Positions 21,951 through 33,935 are shown, counted from the stretch's first letter. The stretch: DNA of 64,000 nt from Tuctoria greenei (GCA_036927565.1 JAYESD010000001.1:281305560-281369559); one strand, 5' to 3'. Translations and numbers: made by a program. The notes: a model not told the origin generated them from the letters alone.

Positions 21951-23661
21951 ATTTCTCTTTCAATTCTGTTTAAATCCTCCACGTCCAACTAATGGGCCTA
22001 TCCAATTCTTCTTCTAGAAGGCCCATTTAATTGACCCGAGAAAATGTGGCCCAACGGAGCCAGAAGGGGGTCGGTCGACTCCCCCTTCGCGCCGTTTGCG
22101 TTCTGTTTTCTCGTGTTGATCCTCCTCGATATCCTCCACAAAATCCTCCGTGAAACGCGTCGTTCCCCGCCTATTTTGATTTCAATAAAGTGAACTTACC
22201 GGTTCATCTAACATCGGTAAAGTTCCCCCTTTAGTTTATTTTGTTGAATAAAGAATTTAGGAAACAAGTGTGGGGGAACATGTCCCCAAGTCACAAAATC
22301 CCGACGTGAAAAATTAACGTTGCATATCAAAACACGTCGCGGCCGAATAAACAAGACGACCCGACGAAACAGAGCCTCAGAAGAGCCACCAGAAGGTCGG
22401 CCAAACCCCCTGGTCGGCTGACCTGTTCTCTGCTCCGTACGACTCTGTTTCGCTCCAGAAAATTGGTTTGGATTTCCTATACCCACTTTTTTGCGCTACC
22501 CTGCTGTTTGAGTTGATTTCATATTTTTCATTGAATATCTAAATTGAATCAACTCAAATAAAATTTGGTAGTCAAGAATTTGCTTAAGCTGAAAATTTGA
22601 ATACTTTATATTTCAATTCAATACCTTGTTTATGATTCCCATAATTCAATAGGAAAAACACATCATCTAGGTATTTGACTAGTGTGATATGGTAAATGAG
22701 TTCTTTAGAAATCATCCTTTTGCTTGAAATTGATTTTGACATTTGTAACTATTTGAAGTCTTGAACTTTGCCTAAACCTCTCATTAAAAATTTATATACC
22801 TACCAAGGCCATATGATACATTCATTGAAAACCACAAGCATATGCCACTTTGCTTTTCATTGAACTTTGTCAAACTCGTGACCCAATTGAGTGACATGCA
22901 TGAACTTTTTGAATTGAAAACTCTTGTGCACTCCATTCATGCAAAATTTCTCACATTGAGAGTTTGCATCCATCGATTACCCATCCGCCAAAAAGAAACT
23001 CCATACAATACAAATGAAAGCCTCTCTAAAAAATAAAAAGGAGTAGAAGACATGGCTACAAGAAAAAGAAAAAGCATCCACTCTTGAAAAAGAGTAAGAG
23101 TGCTCAAAAAAAAGAAAAAAAAGTAGCCATGTTTCATCCTTAAGAGAGAGCAAATTCATGGGAGTTATCACCTCGCCCCTCCGTTCCATTCATGTGCACA
23201 AGAATTTTCTCTTCACTTTGTTCATTGCATAAGTCTCTCATAGGATCAAGTGTTTGACTTAGTAACATATGAATTGCAAATGTGTGCCACATTCATCCCT
23301 ACCAAGCTCCAGATATAGCCACTTTTAGTATATGGACAAGAATTGGCAAAACATGCCATGGTGAGGACTCAAACACTTTGAGAGATTTGAGAGATTCCAA
23401 TCGAGAAGGCAAGGACAAATGTTCCTATGACTTTCAAATATAAAAATTGCCAAATCATTTCAGCAGAGAATGGTCCATGGGAACTTCATTCTAACCGTTC
23501 CACTTTTCAAACACCCAAGGTTGATGTGGTAGCCACATACACAAAGGGGATTCATGAACTCAGGTATAAGTTGAAATATCTACTATCCTTATTTTCTACC
23601 TTATAGCAAATTCATGACAACACTCTAGTTCTTGCCTTCACTCGAGGACGAGTAAAGTACT
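21951..23661 (+). other. 3' non-coding region of the Athila-like element
   Basis: No ORF with recognisable similarity is present. Some Athila elements carry an env-like ORF here; I see only short frames and an A-rich low-complexity stretch at about 23020-23130. Confidence 0.7.
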
Positions 23662-23676
23662 AAGTGTGGGGGATTT
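23662..23676 (+). other. Polypurine tract of the Athila-like element
   Basis: AAGTGTGGGGGATTT directly precedes the right LTR start TGTTGACGG at 23677. Confidence 0.85.
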
Positions 23677-24904
23677 TGTTGACGGTCCTTAAGTACCACA
23701 TTTTGACCGTCAATTCACCTAATAATGTGCATAAAAGAAACACAAAACATAGTGGTAGGGTTATACACTAACCCAATTCCACAAGTGTTGGTGTTTATTT
23801 GTATGCAGGTGAATTATTACCCAAAATACCAAAACATGCAGGGATGAATCCATGAAAATGGATTTCAACGAATCAGGCAATGACACGTGGCAACACATGG
23901 ATCAAATGGCCCACAAACAGAAGAATACGAGGAGATCCAACAGTGTTGCACCCATATATATCAAGGGGGCCCACCTGGAAGCCACCTGGAGGAAGCACTC
24001 CCCGAGGGGAGCCTTGACCAGGTCGGCCGAACCAGGGGTTCGGTCGACCTCTTCCTGGCGCCAAACTCGGTCAAATCACACGTGTTGGCTCCTCCTGACT
24101 CCCTGGAGTCAATGGTGACTGATTCGCACGTTAATTGTGGCGGGAACAGACCCTTCTCCATCTATAAATAGACCCCCTCACCTCACTTCTCACACACACC
24201 AAAAGTTGAGAATAGTGCTACACTCCAAAGGTTTAGAGTAGTCCTAGAGACTACCAAATTAGAAGTAGAGTGTGGTGAAGAGTCTAGGAGAAGGAGGCTT
24301 GGGCTTGTCAAGTCCCTCTTCTACACTTGTACCCCTACAAAAGTTTTACTCAATCAAGTAAGCCTTTGTGGATTCAATACAAGTTTGATCTTTTATTCTT
24401 AGTAGTTTGCACAAGTAGTTACTTGTGGGTTCACTGCTTTAATTCATTAGAGGCTCTAGTTGTAGCTTTGTAGTCGAAACATCTAGAGTAGTGATTTAGA
24501 ACGTAAGCGTGATGCTTAGGTTATAAATCATTAGTGGATATCTCGTAGACCCACGTATTGAAGAAGTAGGCAGTAGGTGGTGACATCCCTATCTGTCCTT
24601 CGTAATCCTCCATGTTCGGCTATGCCATAGGCTCTTGGCGGGAGTCGTCCTAGTATTGCTAGGAGTAAGCCCGTGCCCGAAGCAAGCATCTACTGCAAAC
24701 TGCCTTGAATTAGGATCAATGATTTGAATTCCTCTCTGTTCCTTGCCTACCAAACAACTTTGTGTCCTTGGGTGAGCTAGTTCGAAAGATTAGCACACAC
24801 GTTTTTTGGATTCGATACCCTTGGGAATACTCTTTAAGGGGAAGTGCTAAAACGGTATTTTCGTGCGCTTGCGGATAACCCTGTGGTGTTAAGAAATACC
24901 AACA
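23677..24904 (+). repeat. 3' LTR of the Athila-like element (1228 bp)
   Basis: It starts TGTTGACGGTCC and ends AAATACCAACA, and carries a TATA box at 24163-24171. Several of the differences from the left LTR are single-base indels near the start and near 23911. Confidence 0.93.
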
Positions 24905-24909
24905 GTTAC
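24905..24909 (+). repeat. Target-site duplication GTTAC, right copy
   Basis: It matches 16192-16196. Tat/Retand LTR A resumes directly after it. Confidence 0.93.
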
Positions 24910-25449
24910 CATGTGTCACACGTCCGGATCTACGTCTCCAATGAGAAGGCATCAGGATCTCCAATGTCGTGGACATTCAAGGGCTATCAATCGCCTGTTA
25001 CAAGACCTGATTTACGTGTCATTAATGTCATATTAATGATGCACAATCAGAGGACTATCAAGACCGGTAACGCTGCCGTTAAGGCACGTTATGACACTAT
25101 TAACCACTCTTAACACCCGTAAATCGTGTATTGGGTGGTTACACTCGGGGCCACCTGTCGGGCCATGACACATACTGTAACAGTCAACCCTTGACATATA
25201 AAAAGGTTGCACTGCATGGTAGAAGACAAGTCATCAGTACTCACTCACTGGTAAGCTCAAGCTTATGCATTCTCATACAATACACAAACACCCTGTGGAG
25301 TAAGGTATTACGCTCAGGCGGACCGAACAATGTAAAACTCCCTCTATCACCATCGCTCTCGGATCTTGATTAGCACCCCACCTAAATATGAACCTCCACG
25401 AACTACTTCTTAGTAGTACCAGGAGAAGTGTCATTGGCACACTTCAACA
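24910..25449 (+). repeat. Tat/Retand-like LTR A, right part
   Basis: It carries on the LTR from 16196 and matches 27310-27838 and 55460-55989. Its TATA box (TATAAAAAG) is at 25197-25205. It ends CACACTTCAACA and is followed by a primer-binding site, so it is a 5' LTR. Confidence 0.88.
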
Positions 25450-25451
25450 TT

Positions 25452-25470
25452 TGGCACACCAGGTAGAGGG
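25452..25470 (+). other. Primer-binding site of copy A, mutated
   Basis: TGGCACACCAGGTAGAGGG corresponds to TGGCGCCCCAGGTAGGGG of copy B (27841) with several changes. Confidence 0.75.
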
Positions 25471-25487
25471 CATTCAAGATCTCCAAG

Positions 25488-27096
25488 ATGGTGAACTCAA
25501 CCGCTGCTTCCAACGGAATGGCTGCACAAGCCGTTGGTGGAAATCCTTCTAATGCTCAGCAGCTGACCAACGTTGTCCTGGTCGTTCCACTACCACCACC
25601 ACCATTTGCTGCAGCAGTAAACGCTGGACATCAGGATGGTGACTTCGCGTCGGTCACGAAATTGGCGAACACCTCGAAGAACACGCTTAATACAGCGCGG
25701 ACTCTTCTTCAACATCCTCCAACGCCGAGAGCTCCTCCAGCCACGCTAGAATAATGGCACGCTGGTGTTGAGCATCTGGTTGCAGCCGCAACTACTGCGC
25801 TCAATAACCAAGGTCTGTCCCATGCGGGGCATTTTCGTAATAGGACCTTATCTGGAAGACTTAGTCCTATGGCGTCGCGACCCAGGAGACGTGCGCCCTC
25901 TCAGCACGCGATGTCGCTGCCTTCAGAGGATCGTCGTACTCATAAGGTGTCGAGGCTCCCGACTCAAGACTTTCGGTTGGAGCTCGACCGCCGATACATG
26001 AGACAGGATGGCCGCATCAACATCGAGCATATTCTAGAGAGGAAACTTGCTCATGAAAACCCTTCCCCTCTGGGAGTTGGTGGTGGTTGTTCGGCTGTCG
26101 CCATGCATCTCTGCATGGTGGAGTGCCCATCCAAGTTCTGGCCTCATCTGCTGGAGAAATACGACGGGACTATAAACCCCGTCGAGTTTCTAGAAATCTA
26201 CTCCACCGCCATCCTCGCGGCTGGAGGGAATGAGATCGTCATGGCCAACTACTTTCCAGTGGCTTTGATTGGGACTCCTAGGTCCTGGTTTATGAGCTTA
26301 TCCCCTAACTCCATCTACAGATGGGGGGAACTATGTCGCTAGTTCACCGCCAACTTCAAGAGCTCCTACACCCGGCCTGGCACCAAGCTGGATCTCTTCG
26401 CCAAACATTAGAAATCGGTAGAGTCACTACGATCATTCATGCAACGATTCTCTTAGGTATGGACACTATACCTTCTATCTCCAATGCTTCTGTCGTTGTT
26501 GCATTCCGACAGAAAGTTCGAGATAAGAAGATGCTAGAGAAGGTGGCAACCAAGAATGTCAGCAGCGTCATAGAACTCTTCAGCCTGGCTGACAAATGTG
26601 TCAGAGCTACGGAGGGCCGTGAGATGTACTCAAAACCAGCTGCGGAGGCTAGTCAATCTACCTCCAAAGCCGAAGCTACTGCCACTGGCATGGCAAAAAG
26701 AAAAAGAAGTCAATTGGCAAGAAGAAGTATTTTGCTGGCACACCTACCGCTGCTGCTGCCGCAACACCTGGTGGCCGGGGGCCACGTCCCGACAAGCGAC
26801 CTTGACAATCGTCTGAAGACGGTGATAAGATGTGGTGCCCGATTCACAAATCCATAGGCCATAATCTTGAAGACTGTCGCGAGGTCAAGAGGCTCGCTGA
26901 ACGCAACAACAAGCGTCAAGAAGAAACCCCTTTTCGCAGCGGAAAGGGAAACAAAAAGTTGACGAAGCTCCGTTTGATCAGGAGCTAGGATTCCAAGACA
27001 CCAAGAAGGTGTTAAAGGAGGTCTACAACACAGTCGACGACTCCAATCGAGCGTCGGAAGACTTTTCATATGATGTATGGAGGGTCCTGGGACATT
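25488..27096 (+). pseudogene. Tat/Retand-like gag, copy A, decayed
   Basis: It starts MVNSTAASNGMAAQ at 25488, is interrupted by TAA at 25752-25754, then reopens in the same frame (25869-26342). That part carries the gag core CPSKFWPHLLEKYDG, NPVEFLEIYSTAILAAGG and PVALIGTPRSWFMSL. Further stops and shifts follow. A CCHC-like remnant WCPIHKSIGHNLEDC lies near 26832-26876. The sequence ends near 27096, just inside the protease-leader region, where it is joined directly to a truncated LTR. Copy A therefore has no pol. Confidence 0.88.
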
Positions 27097-27119
27097 ACCA
27101 CAACACTGGACCTGCCTCC

Positions 27120-27325
27120 CTCATTTGGGTAGCTCCAGCATCGCCACGTGTAACACAAGGCTGGACCTAACCCCCTTCATAGGGAAGCTCCAGTCTTGCC
27201 ACGTGTCTAGCGACTCCGGACCTAACCCCCAGTAGAGGGAAGCTCTGGTGCTACCACGTGTATAGTGACTCCAGAACTACCTCCCCACGATGGGAAGCTC
27301 CAGAGCGGCCACGTGTTAAGCCTCC
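27120..27325 (+). promoter_or_regulatory. Tandem G-box/ABRE-like units in LTR B
   Basis: Four units of about 55 bp repeat the pattern GGGAAGCTCC(A/G)G, a few bases, (G)CCACGTGT, a spacer, then C(C/T)GGACCTAACC. CCACGTGT contains the ACGTG core bound by plant bZIP and bHLH factors. The array lies about 280-480 bp upstream of the TATA box. Confidence 0.75.
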
Positions 27326-27599
27326 AGACCTGAGACAACAACGAAGAGACCGACGAATCTCCAATGACGCGGAAATTCAAGAGACAGTTAAAGCTACAGT
27401 TACAAGACCTGACTGTGTGTCATTAATACTATATTAATGACACACGATCATAGGACCCTTAACAATGGTAACGCCGCCATTAAAGCGCGTTATCATACTG
27501 ATAATTGTGCTTAAATTCATAGATCGTGTATTAGGCAATTAACTACCGCTAGGGCCACATGTCGGGCCAGACTGACAATGTAACGACCAATCCTTGGAC

Positions 27600-27607
27600 T
27601 ATAAAAG
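27600..27607 (+). promoter_or_regulatory. TATA box of LTR B
   Basis: TATAAAAG; the equivalents are at 25197 (LTR A) and 55756 (LTR C). Confidence 0.8.
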
Positions 27608-27840
27608 GGTTGCGACGCATGGTAGAGAGGCAACTAAGCTCACACCCTCACAAGCGTCATACATTCATACATACAACACACATCCCGTGAAGTAGGGTGT
27701 TACGCTCAAGCGGCCCGAACCACATAAAATCATCGTGTTACTGTCTTGATCGTTATCTCACGCGCCCCAACTAATCAAGAACCTCTACGGGCTACGATCT
27801 AGTAGTACCGGGGGAAGTGTCGATTGCACACTTCAACATT

Positions 27841-27858
27841 TGGCGCCCCAGGTAGGGG
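27841..27858 (+). other. Primer-binding site of copy B
   Basis: TGGCGCCCCAGGTAGGGG begins two bases after the LTR end, as expected for a gypsy element. I cannot assign the tRNA with confidence. Confidence 0.8.
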
Positions 27859-27874
27859 ACGTTGAGATTTCAAG

Positions 27875-29330
27875 ATGGTGAACTCCGCCGCAGGATCATC
27901 CAACGGCAACGCTGAGCAACCTACTGAAGGGAATCCCTCCAACATGCAACAGCCAGCGAGAGCTTTTGTCCTAGCGGGCGTCGTACCACCACCACCATCT
28001 GTTCTGGCTATCAGTGCCAGAGAGCAGAATGGGGTATCGGCTTCGGTAACTGCATCGACGCACAACAACCCTGAGAACACGCTAATTGTTGCGCGTACTC
28101 TACTCCAATGCCCACCGCCTCCAGGAGCACCTCAGGGTGCCATGGAGCAGTAGCGTGCTGATGTGGAACATCTGGTTGTAGCCGCAACCGATGGCCTCAG
28201 CAACCAAGGTCCTCCCCCTTCAGGGAAGGCACCTTCTCAATGTCAGATCTTGTCTGGAAGACTTGGTCCGCAAGATTCACAACACTGGAGACGTGTTGTG
28301 TCTCAGCGGGTGACGTCACTGCCCTCCGGGGCGCGTCACACTCACACTGCATCGAGACTCTCGATGCATGATATGCGGTCGGAGCTTGACCGCTTTTACA
28401 GACAGCAGAACGACCGTGTCCACATTGAGCATGCTCGCAAAAGGCGGGAGGCTCGGAAAAACCCTCCTCCGATCCCATGGGAGTAGGGAGCGGCTGTTTA
28501 GCCCTGGCCATGCACCCCCGCATGGTCCGCTGGCCTTCGAAGTTTCGGCCTCATCTGCCAGAAAAATTCGATGGGACTGTCAACACCGCCGAGTTTCTCT
28601 AGATATGCTCCACCACCATTCTCGTAGTGGGTGGCAATGAGGCTGTGATGGCCAACTATTTTCCAGTCGCTCTGACTGGGACTGCCAGGTCCTGGTTCAT
28701 GAGTCTCCCGCCTGACTCCATCAATAGTTAGGCGGAGCTATGCAACCAGTTCACCGCCAACTTCGGGAGCTCCGACACCTGACCTGGCATAAAATTGGAC
28801 CTTTTTGTTGCACAGCAAAAGTTAGGGGAATCGCAGCAATCATTCATCCAGCGATTTTCTTATGTACTAAACACCATCCGTTCCATCTCCAATGCTTCTG
28901 TCATTCTGGCATTTAGACATGGTGTCAAAGATAAGAAGATGCTGGAGAAGCTGGCGCCTAAAGAAGTCACCATCTTCATAGAGCTCTTCAACTTGGTCAA
29001 CATGTGCGCCCGAGCTACAGAGGGCTGGGAAATGGATTCCAAGCCAGCTGCGGAGGCTAACAAAAAGTACTCCAAAGCTGAAGCCACTACCTGCTAACGG
29101 CCGGCACACCTACTGCTGCGGCAGCTGCAGCTCCGGGTGGACGGGGGCCACACCCCGAAAAGTGACCTTGACCTTCGTCAGAAGACAGCGACGGTCCAAA
29201 GATGTGTTGCCGATCCACAAAACGGACAAATACAGTCTGGAAGATTGCCGAGAGGTCCAGAACCTTGTTGAGCGCTACAACAAGCGCCAAGAAGAAGCTC
29301 CTTTCCGCTAGTGGGAAGGAAAACAAAATG
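27875..29330 (+). pseudogene. Tat/Retand-like gag, copy B, decayed
   Basis: It begins MVNSAAGSSNGNAEQ at 27875 and aligns with copy A gag, but it is broken by TAG at 28151-28153 and by several shifts (frames 28163-28486 and 28795-29097 carry parts). Recognisable pieces are RSELDRFYRQQNDRVHIEHA, the FIQRFSYVLNTI helix and KEVTIFIELFNLVNMCARATEG. The zinc-knuckle remnant is around 29205-29260. It cannot encode a functional capsid protein. Confidence 0.85.
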
Positions 29331-29392
29331 TCGACGAAGCTCCGGCTGATACGGAGCTAGGCTTCTAGGACCCCAAGAAGGTCCAGAAGGCT

Positions 29393-29975
29393 GTGTACAA
29401 CACGGTCGATGATGATTCTGACGTCTCTGACAATGAGCGCCGGAAGACCCTCAACACCATATGTGTAGGGTCCTGGGATATCACTTCCCGCCGTGTCCTC
29501 AAGACTATGCGGCGGGAGATGGATGCCGCAGCTCTTACCGCCAAGGCAGAATCGCATCAGGAGTGGATGGACACTCCCATCACTTTCGATGCTACAGACT
29601 GACCTAGGAACATGATCAGAGCTGGTCATGGTGTCTCCAACCATCAACATCGTCCAGCTCTACCATGTATTGGCAGATGGAGGGGCGATGCTTAACCTCT
29701 TAAGCTATGAAGCATTCGTGAAGATTCATCTCCGACTCTCTAACCTTCGCCCCTCACGTCCATTCTCTGGGGTAGGTCCGGGGGCTATCAGCCCTCTCGG
29801 ATCCATTACACTCCCAGTGACCTTCGAGATGCGGGAGAACTACAGGATCGAGAAGCTGTTCTTCGACGTCGCACACATTAGCTTGCCCTTCAATGCCATC
29901 CTAGGCAGGCCTGCCCTATAGAGGTTCATGACTGCATCTCACTACGGCTATTTGGTGTTGAAGATGCTGACACTT
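29393..29975 (+). pseudogene. Tat/Retand-like aspartic protease, copy B
   Basis: Frames 29393-29602 and 29628-29921 carry the leader RRVLKTMRREMDAAA and the protease proper: VLADGGAMLNLLSYEAF, in which DGG stands for the active-site loop, then GSITLPVTF and SLPFNAILGRPAL. A TGA at about 29600 and a TAG at 29919-29921 interrupt it; the reading continues as RFMTASHYGYLVLKM. A closely related fragment is at 55990-56895. Confidence 0.85.
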
Positions 29976-30229
29976 TTGGGCATTCTCCGGATCTGCGAAG
30001 ATCGCACTACGAGAGTCACCGCGCTGGAAGAACTTCACGCGCTTGCGACAACGCATGAGGGAGCATCCGACAAAGAGCTAGCAGCTCAACCTCCGAGCAC
30101 TCGTCAACGAGGCTCAACCTCTGCACCACGTGTGCAGCCAAGCAGTGACATCGAGGTTCCCATCAAAGTCATCCAAAATAGGTTCCGATGTTGTCCAGAC
30201 TATCCGTATATTGGGTGGTTTAGACAACA

Positions 30230-30564
30230 AATAGGAACTCGCGCGCATCACTTTTCTCCGGGCGAATGCTGACGTGTTTGCCTGGCAACCATCACAAATG
30301 CCTGGGATCCCCAGGGAGGTGATTGAGCACAACCTGAAGATTTATCCCGACGCACGACCAGTACACCAGAAGACCCGAAAGCAATCAGTCGAGCGGCAAA
30401 ACTTCATCCGACAAGAAATCAAGAAGTTGCTCGAAGCTGGTTTCATTCGGGAGGTTCATCATCTAAGATGGCTGGCAAACCCAGTCGTTGTGCCTATGGC
30501 CGGCGGGAAGCCTCGAATGTGTATCGACTAAGGCATGTCCAAAAGATCCATTTCCACTACTTAG
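30230..30564 (+). pseudogene. Tat/Retand-like RT, N-terminal part (before the CACTA insertion)
   Basis: NADVFAWQPSQMPGIPREVIEH, KLLEAGFIREVHHLRWLANPVVV and GGKPRMCID are the start of the RT domain. A stop (TAA) follows CID, then ACPKDPFPL-type sequence in a neighbouring frame runs up to the insertion point at 30564. RT resumes at 34993. Confidence 0.88.
30562..30564 (+). repeat. Target-site duplication TAG, left copy
   Basis: It matches 34993-34995. A 3-bp duplication is diagnostic for CACTA elements. Confidence 0.88.
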
Positions 30565-30594
30565 CACTACAAGAAACGATGAATAGGGTGTCAG

Positions 30595-30830
30595 TTTATC
30601 TATATGCGTCAGACCCGACGCATTTAACACATCTAGGGGTGTCGGTTTATGGAAACCGAACCCCATAAGTTAGGCGCATCAGTTTTCTGGAGCCAACCGA
30701 CACACATATTAAATGCGTTGGCCAGACCGACACTTATAATATATGCGTCGGTTAAACCGACGCTCATACAGCGAACCTGGTTGGCTCCGGCTCTAAGAGC
30801 GTCGACCGGGTAGAAACTGACACTCTTAAG
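30595..30830 (+). repeat. CACTA left subterminal repeats
   Basis: Several (G)CGTCGGTT and ACCGACGC(T) words, often as inverted pairs around a short spacer (for example GCGTCGGTTAAACCGACGC near 30745). In En/Spm such subterminal motifs bind the TNPA-like protein. Confidence 0.8.
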
Positions 30831-31235
30831 TGGGCCCCACTCGAAACCTAATCCCTTCTCGCCTCCTCTCTTCTCCCACGTACTCCATTCTCCCGCCCGA
30901 GAGCACCCTCCTCGCCCGCGCCCTCGCCTGCCGCTGCCGCCGCCAGCCTGCCGCCACCCCACCACCTTGCCTACGCCCCTGCCCGTCGGCCCGCCGGATG
31001 GCGTCCCCTCCGCCTCCCCTTCCTGTCCCCAGTCTAGCCCCCCATCCGCCCCCTCTGTCCGGCTCGGCCGCCGATGCCCGCGGTGCCCCCGTGCCTCCTC
31101 GGCCGTCGCCTTCCCGCTGGCGACCCCGTTCGGCGCCCTCCGTCCGGCCCCTGTCCAACGCCCCTGTTCGCCTCGGCTGCCGGCGCCCCCGTCCACCTCG
31201 CCCGCCGGTTCAACTCTAAGTGCAAAGGTAACATA
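30830..31235. other. GC-rich segment of the CACTA 5' region
   Basis: A strongly C-rich stretch is open in several frames on both strands and encodes only Pro/Ala/Arg-rich low-complexity protein. GC-rich leaders just inside the left end are common in plant CACTA elements. I do not call a gene here. Confidence 0.55.
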
Positions 31236-32140
31236 TTAGGTGCATTGCAAGTACGTGATTAGAGTTGTATGTGATTAGAGTTGAATGTTATATCATACAG
31301 TTGCTAACTTGTGAAAGTAATGCTTTATCATAATATGTGAATAGTGTTAACTCGTGAATGTGATTCATATTATATAGTTGCTAACTCGTGAATGTGATTC
31401 ATATTCATTATGCTATATGATTTGATTGTGATTAAAAGTTCGTATCATGCATGTGATTGCTTCTTTCTAGGATTTACGATATGATGACTAATTATGTGTT
31501 TGTAATATAGTAAATATTTTTTATAATTATGGTAGCTTTATAGGGTTGTAGTGAAAGATGATTCTAGTTGTGAAGTATGCGTTAAGACGAGCACATATGC
31601 GTACGGCGACAATGAGGACGACTAATTAACCGCACCTGAACGGTGGATCCGGACTTAGAACTTTCAACTCTGACCAAATTTCCCCATCAGTCTTGTTCTT
31701 TCCTCTCTCGTAAATTATTGAAAAATGAATATGAGGAACGTAACCTATAGAATTTGATTACCCGTTTCGAATCATCATGTATCACATGCTATTGGCATGC
31801 GAGACGTGAAGGTTCAGAATTGTCACTTTTTGGACTGCCTGGGAGTGGATCGGGGGGGGGGGGGGCGTGGCTTGTGACGAGACGCGAGTCTGGATCTGGA
31901 CGAAATTTCGATGGTATAACCCTGATGTTCTCTGCTGCACCATTTTTGGGCGTGCAGTGGAGAACAACGGGGTTATGCTGCCAAAATTTCGTATGGATCC
32001 GGACCACGTGTGTTGTCATAAGCACACTACACTCGACCACTCTTGGGTGGGTTTAGGACCTATCTGCCTAGTTGTAGTGACCACCACATAATATGAAAAT
32101 AAACTAATTATAATGATTTTTCTGCTTTGAAGGTATAAGC
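31236..32140 (+). other. CACTA leader or intronic region
   Basis: An AT-rich stretch has TGTGATT-type repeats at 31260-31450, followed by mixed sequence with a run of 14 G at 31852-31865. No convincing coding sequence is present. It probably holds the promoter and a leader intron upstream of the transposase ATG. Confidence 0.45.
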
Positions 32141-32146
32141 AGAAAA

Positions 32147-33700
32147 ATGGGTGACGACCGTAAGGTGATGTATGATGGATGGAGTTCAGATAGTGTGTAC
32201 ACTTTGGAATGGGCACAAATCGCAAATTTGTTCATGAACAAAGCATTTCCTAGTGGTGCTCGTTTTGTAAAGTGTCTCAGAATCGTCGATGTTTGGAGAG
32301 GTCTGAAATGATGCTGCACCTTTGTAAGCACATATTTATGCCAGACTATCAATTGTGGCATGAGCATGGAGAGATGGATCATGCTAGTGAGTCAGACAGA
32401 AACGAGAATGAAGATCGTATGGATGAGATGATGGCGGATGTTGGTCGAGAGTATGAAGAGTAGTCACTGCCAGAGGAGGTTAAGAAGTTTTACATGCTTC
32501 TTGCAACCGTGGATGAAAAAGTGTATGAGGGCACCAATGTAACCGTTCTGCAGGCGGTCACACGACTTATGGGGTTGAAGTCTAAGTTCAATTTTGCAAA
32601 CAATTGCTATAATTGTATCCTGAAGTTGATCAATGATCTCCTTCCGTCAAAACATAAGATGCCGGAAGACATATATCACTCAAAGAAGATTTTGGAAGGT
32701 CTGGGCATGAGTTATGAGAAAATTGATGCGTGCGAGAATAATTGCATGTTGTTTTGGAAGGAACACCAGAACAATACTCATTATATTCATTGCAAAGCAT
32801 CTAGACATGTGAAGGTTTTAAATGATGATAGAGTGGAAATAAGTACAAAGGTACCGGTTAAACATCTTCGGTACATGCCTATCACGTCCAGGCTTAAACT
32901 GTTGTTACTTTCTCAAGAAACAACCAAGCAGATGAGGTGGCATTTAGAAGGGTTACATGAAAGCAATGACAAAAATATTATGGTGCATCTTTCTGATTGC
33001 ACAACATGGAAAGCTCTAGACCGTTTCGATCCAGAGTTTGGTAAAGATCTAGGAAATGTTCGTCTTGGGTTGTCAACAGATGGTTTCACTCCTTTCAGCA
33101 CAAGTAACAATCCATACTCTTGTTGGCCTGTTTTTATCATTCCTTACAATCTCCCCCCAACATGTGCATGAAAGAAGGATACATATTCCTCGCGGCCATC
33201 ATTCTTGGTCCTAAACATCCTGGGACGAAAATCAATGTGTTTATGCAACCGTTGATTGAGGAGTTGAAAGAGTTATGGCAAGGTGTCAAGGCATACGACA
33301 GTCATCGAAAATGTGAATTTACTTTACGTGCCACGTATCTATGGTCTATACATGATTTTTTGGCATATGGCATTTGGGCTGGTTGGTGTGTCCATGGAAA
33401 ATTGTGTTGCCCCATATGTATGGCTGACACCGATGCCTTCAGGTTGAAGTATGGAAGAAAAGTCAGCTTTTTTGATTGCCATCGATGATTCCTTCTTTCA
33501 AATCACCCTTTTAGGAGTCATACACGATCATCTCAAAAAGGCAAAAGTGTTACAGAAGGACCCACTCATCTAATGACAAGTGAGCAAAAAATGGCATGGC
33601 ATGCAAATTTAAAAGAGTCCGCTGAAGGTGGTTTCGACGGGTATGGTACAGAACACAACTGGACTCATATTTCTTTTCTTTGGGAGCTAACATATGCAAA
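32147..33700 (+). pseudogene. TNP2-type CACTA transposase, truncated and frameshifted
   Basis: The reading starts MGDDRKVMYDGWSS at 32147, the N-terminal transposase-associated region, and shifts frame near 32265 into RRCLERSEMMLHLCKHIFMP. It meets TAG at 32461, then continues from 32464 in the same frame as 32494-33171 (VKKFYMLL, KALDRFDPEFGKD, VRLGLSTDGFTPFS, YSCWPVFIIPYNLPP). It shifts again near 33165 into MKEGYIFLAAIILGPKHPG, GYGIW-type sequence and CCPICMADTDAF. It stops being recognisable after FDGYGTEHNWTHISFLWEL near 33700. The C-terminal third of the family protein is absent. In intact elements it would cut at the CACTA ends; this copy cannot. Confidence 0.92.
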
Positions 33701-33935
33701 ATAATCTAGCTAAACGGTATTTTTTGCATGTGACCACTTTATTCTATTTCAAAATGATTCTAATTATAATCTCACATCTTGAACCAATTTTCCCACCGAT
33801 GCCTTTCCCTCCGGTGTAGACTCATCCATCACAATTTGGAGATGCATCGGTATGCATGACTTGTATACTTGTTACAGTATTTTCATTATAACATCACACA
33901 TTAATTAGCACAATATTAAGAAGAAAAGGGTAAGA
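33701..33935. other. CACTA interior, AT-rich, no gene
   Basis: No coding similarity is visible. It separates the truncated transposase from the purine tract. Confidence 0.5.

Larger units (their letters stand above)
16197..24904 (+). mobile_element. Athila-like Ty3-gypsy retrotransposon, degenerate
   Basis: This 8.7-kb plus-strand element is bounded by LTRs of 1226 and 1228 bp and a GTTAC duplication. Its order is gag, protease, RT, RNase H, integrase, so it is gypsy. The TGGCGCCGTTGCCGG primer-binding site, the GTGTGGGGGATTTTG end of the internal region and protein wording such as TDHAALKYLLTKKDAKPRL fit the Athila lineage. About 1.7 kb of non-coding sequence follows pol, where Athila elements may carry an env-like ORF; none is intact here. 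The LTRs differ at about 60 positions by eye (about 5%). Confidence 0.92.
27097..27838 (+). repeat. Tat/Retand-like LTR B, 5'-truncated
   Basis: It matches LTR C from about 55252 onward, so about 95-100 bp of the LTR start are missing and copy A internal sequence abuts it. It has four CCACGTGT-containing units (27144, 27199, 27254, 27308), a TATA box at 27600-27607 and the terminus CACACTTCAACA at 27838. Confidence 0.9.

Noticed and set aside
30633..31262. Gly/Arg- and Pro-rich ORFs at the left end of the CACTA element
   Set aside because: Same reasoning: GC-rich, low-complexity, open on both strands, without any domain.
31852..31865. Run of 14 G (also 11 C at 2970-2980 and 11 G at 57387-57397) considered as G-quadruplex or signal
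   Set aside because: Single homopolymer runs, whose lengths are unreliable in sequencing, with no further G-runs nearby to support a quadruplex.
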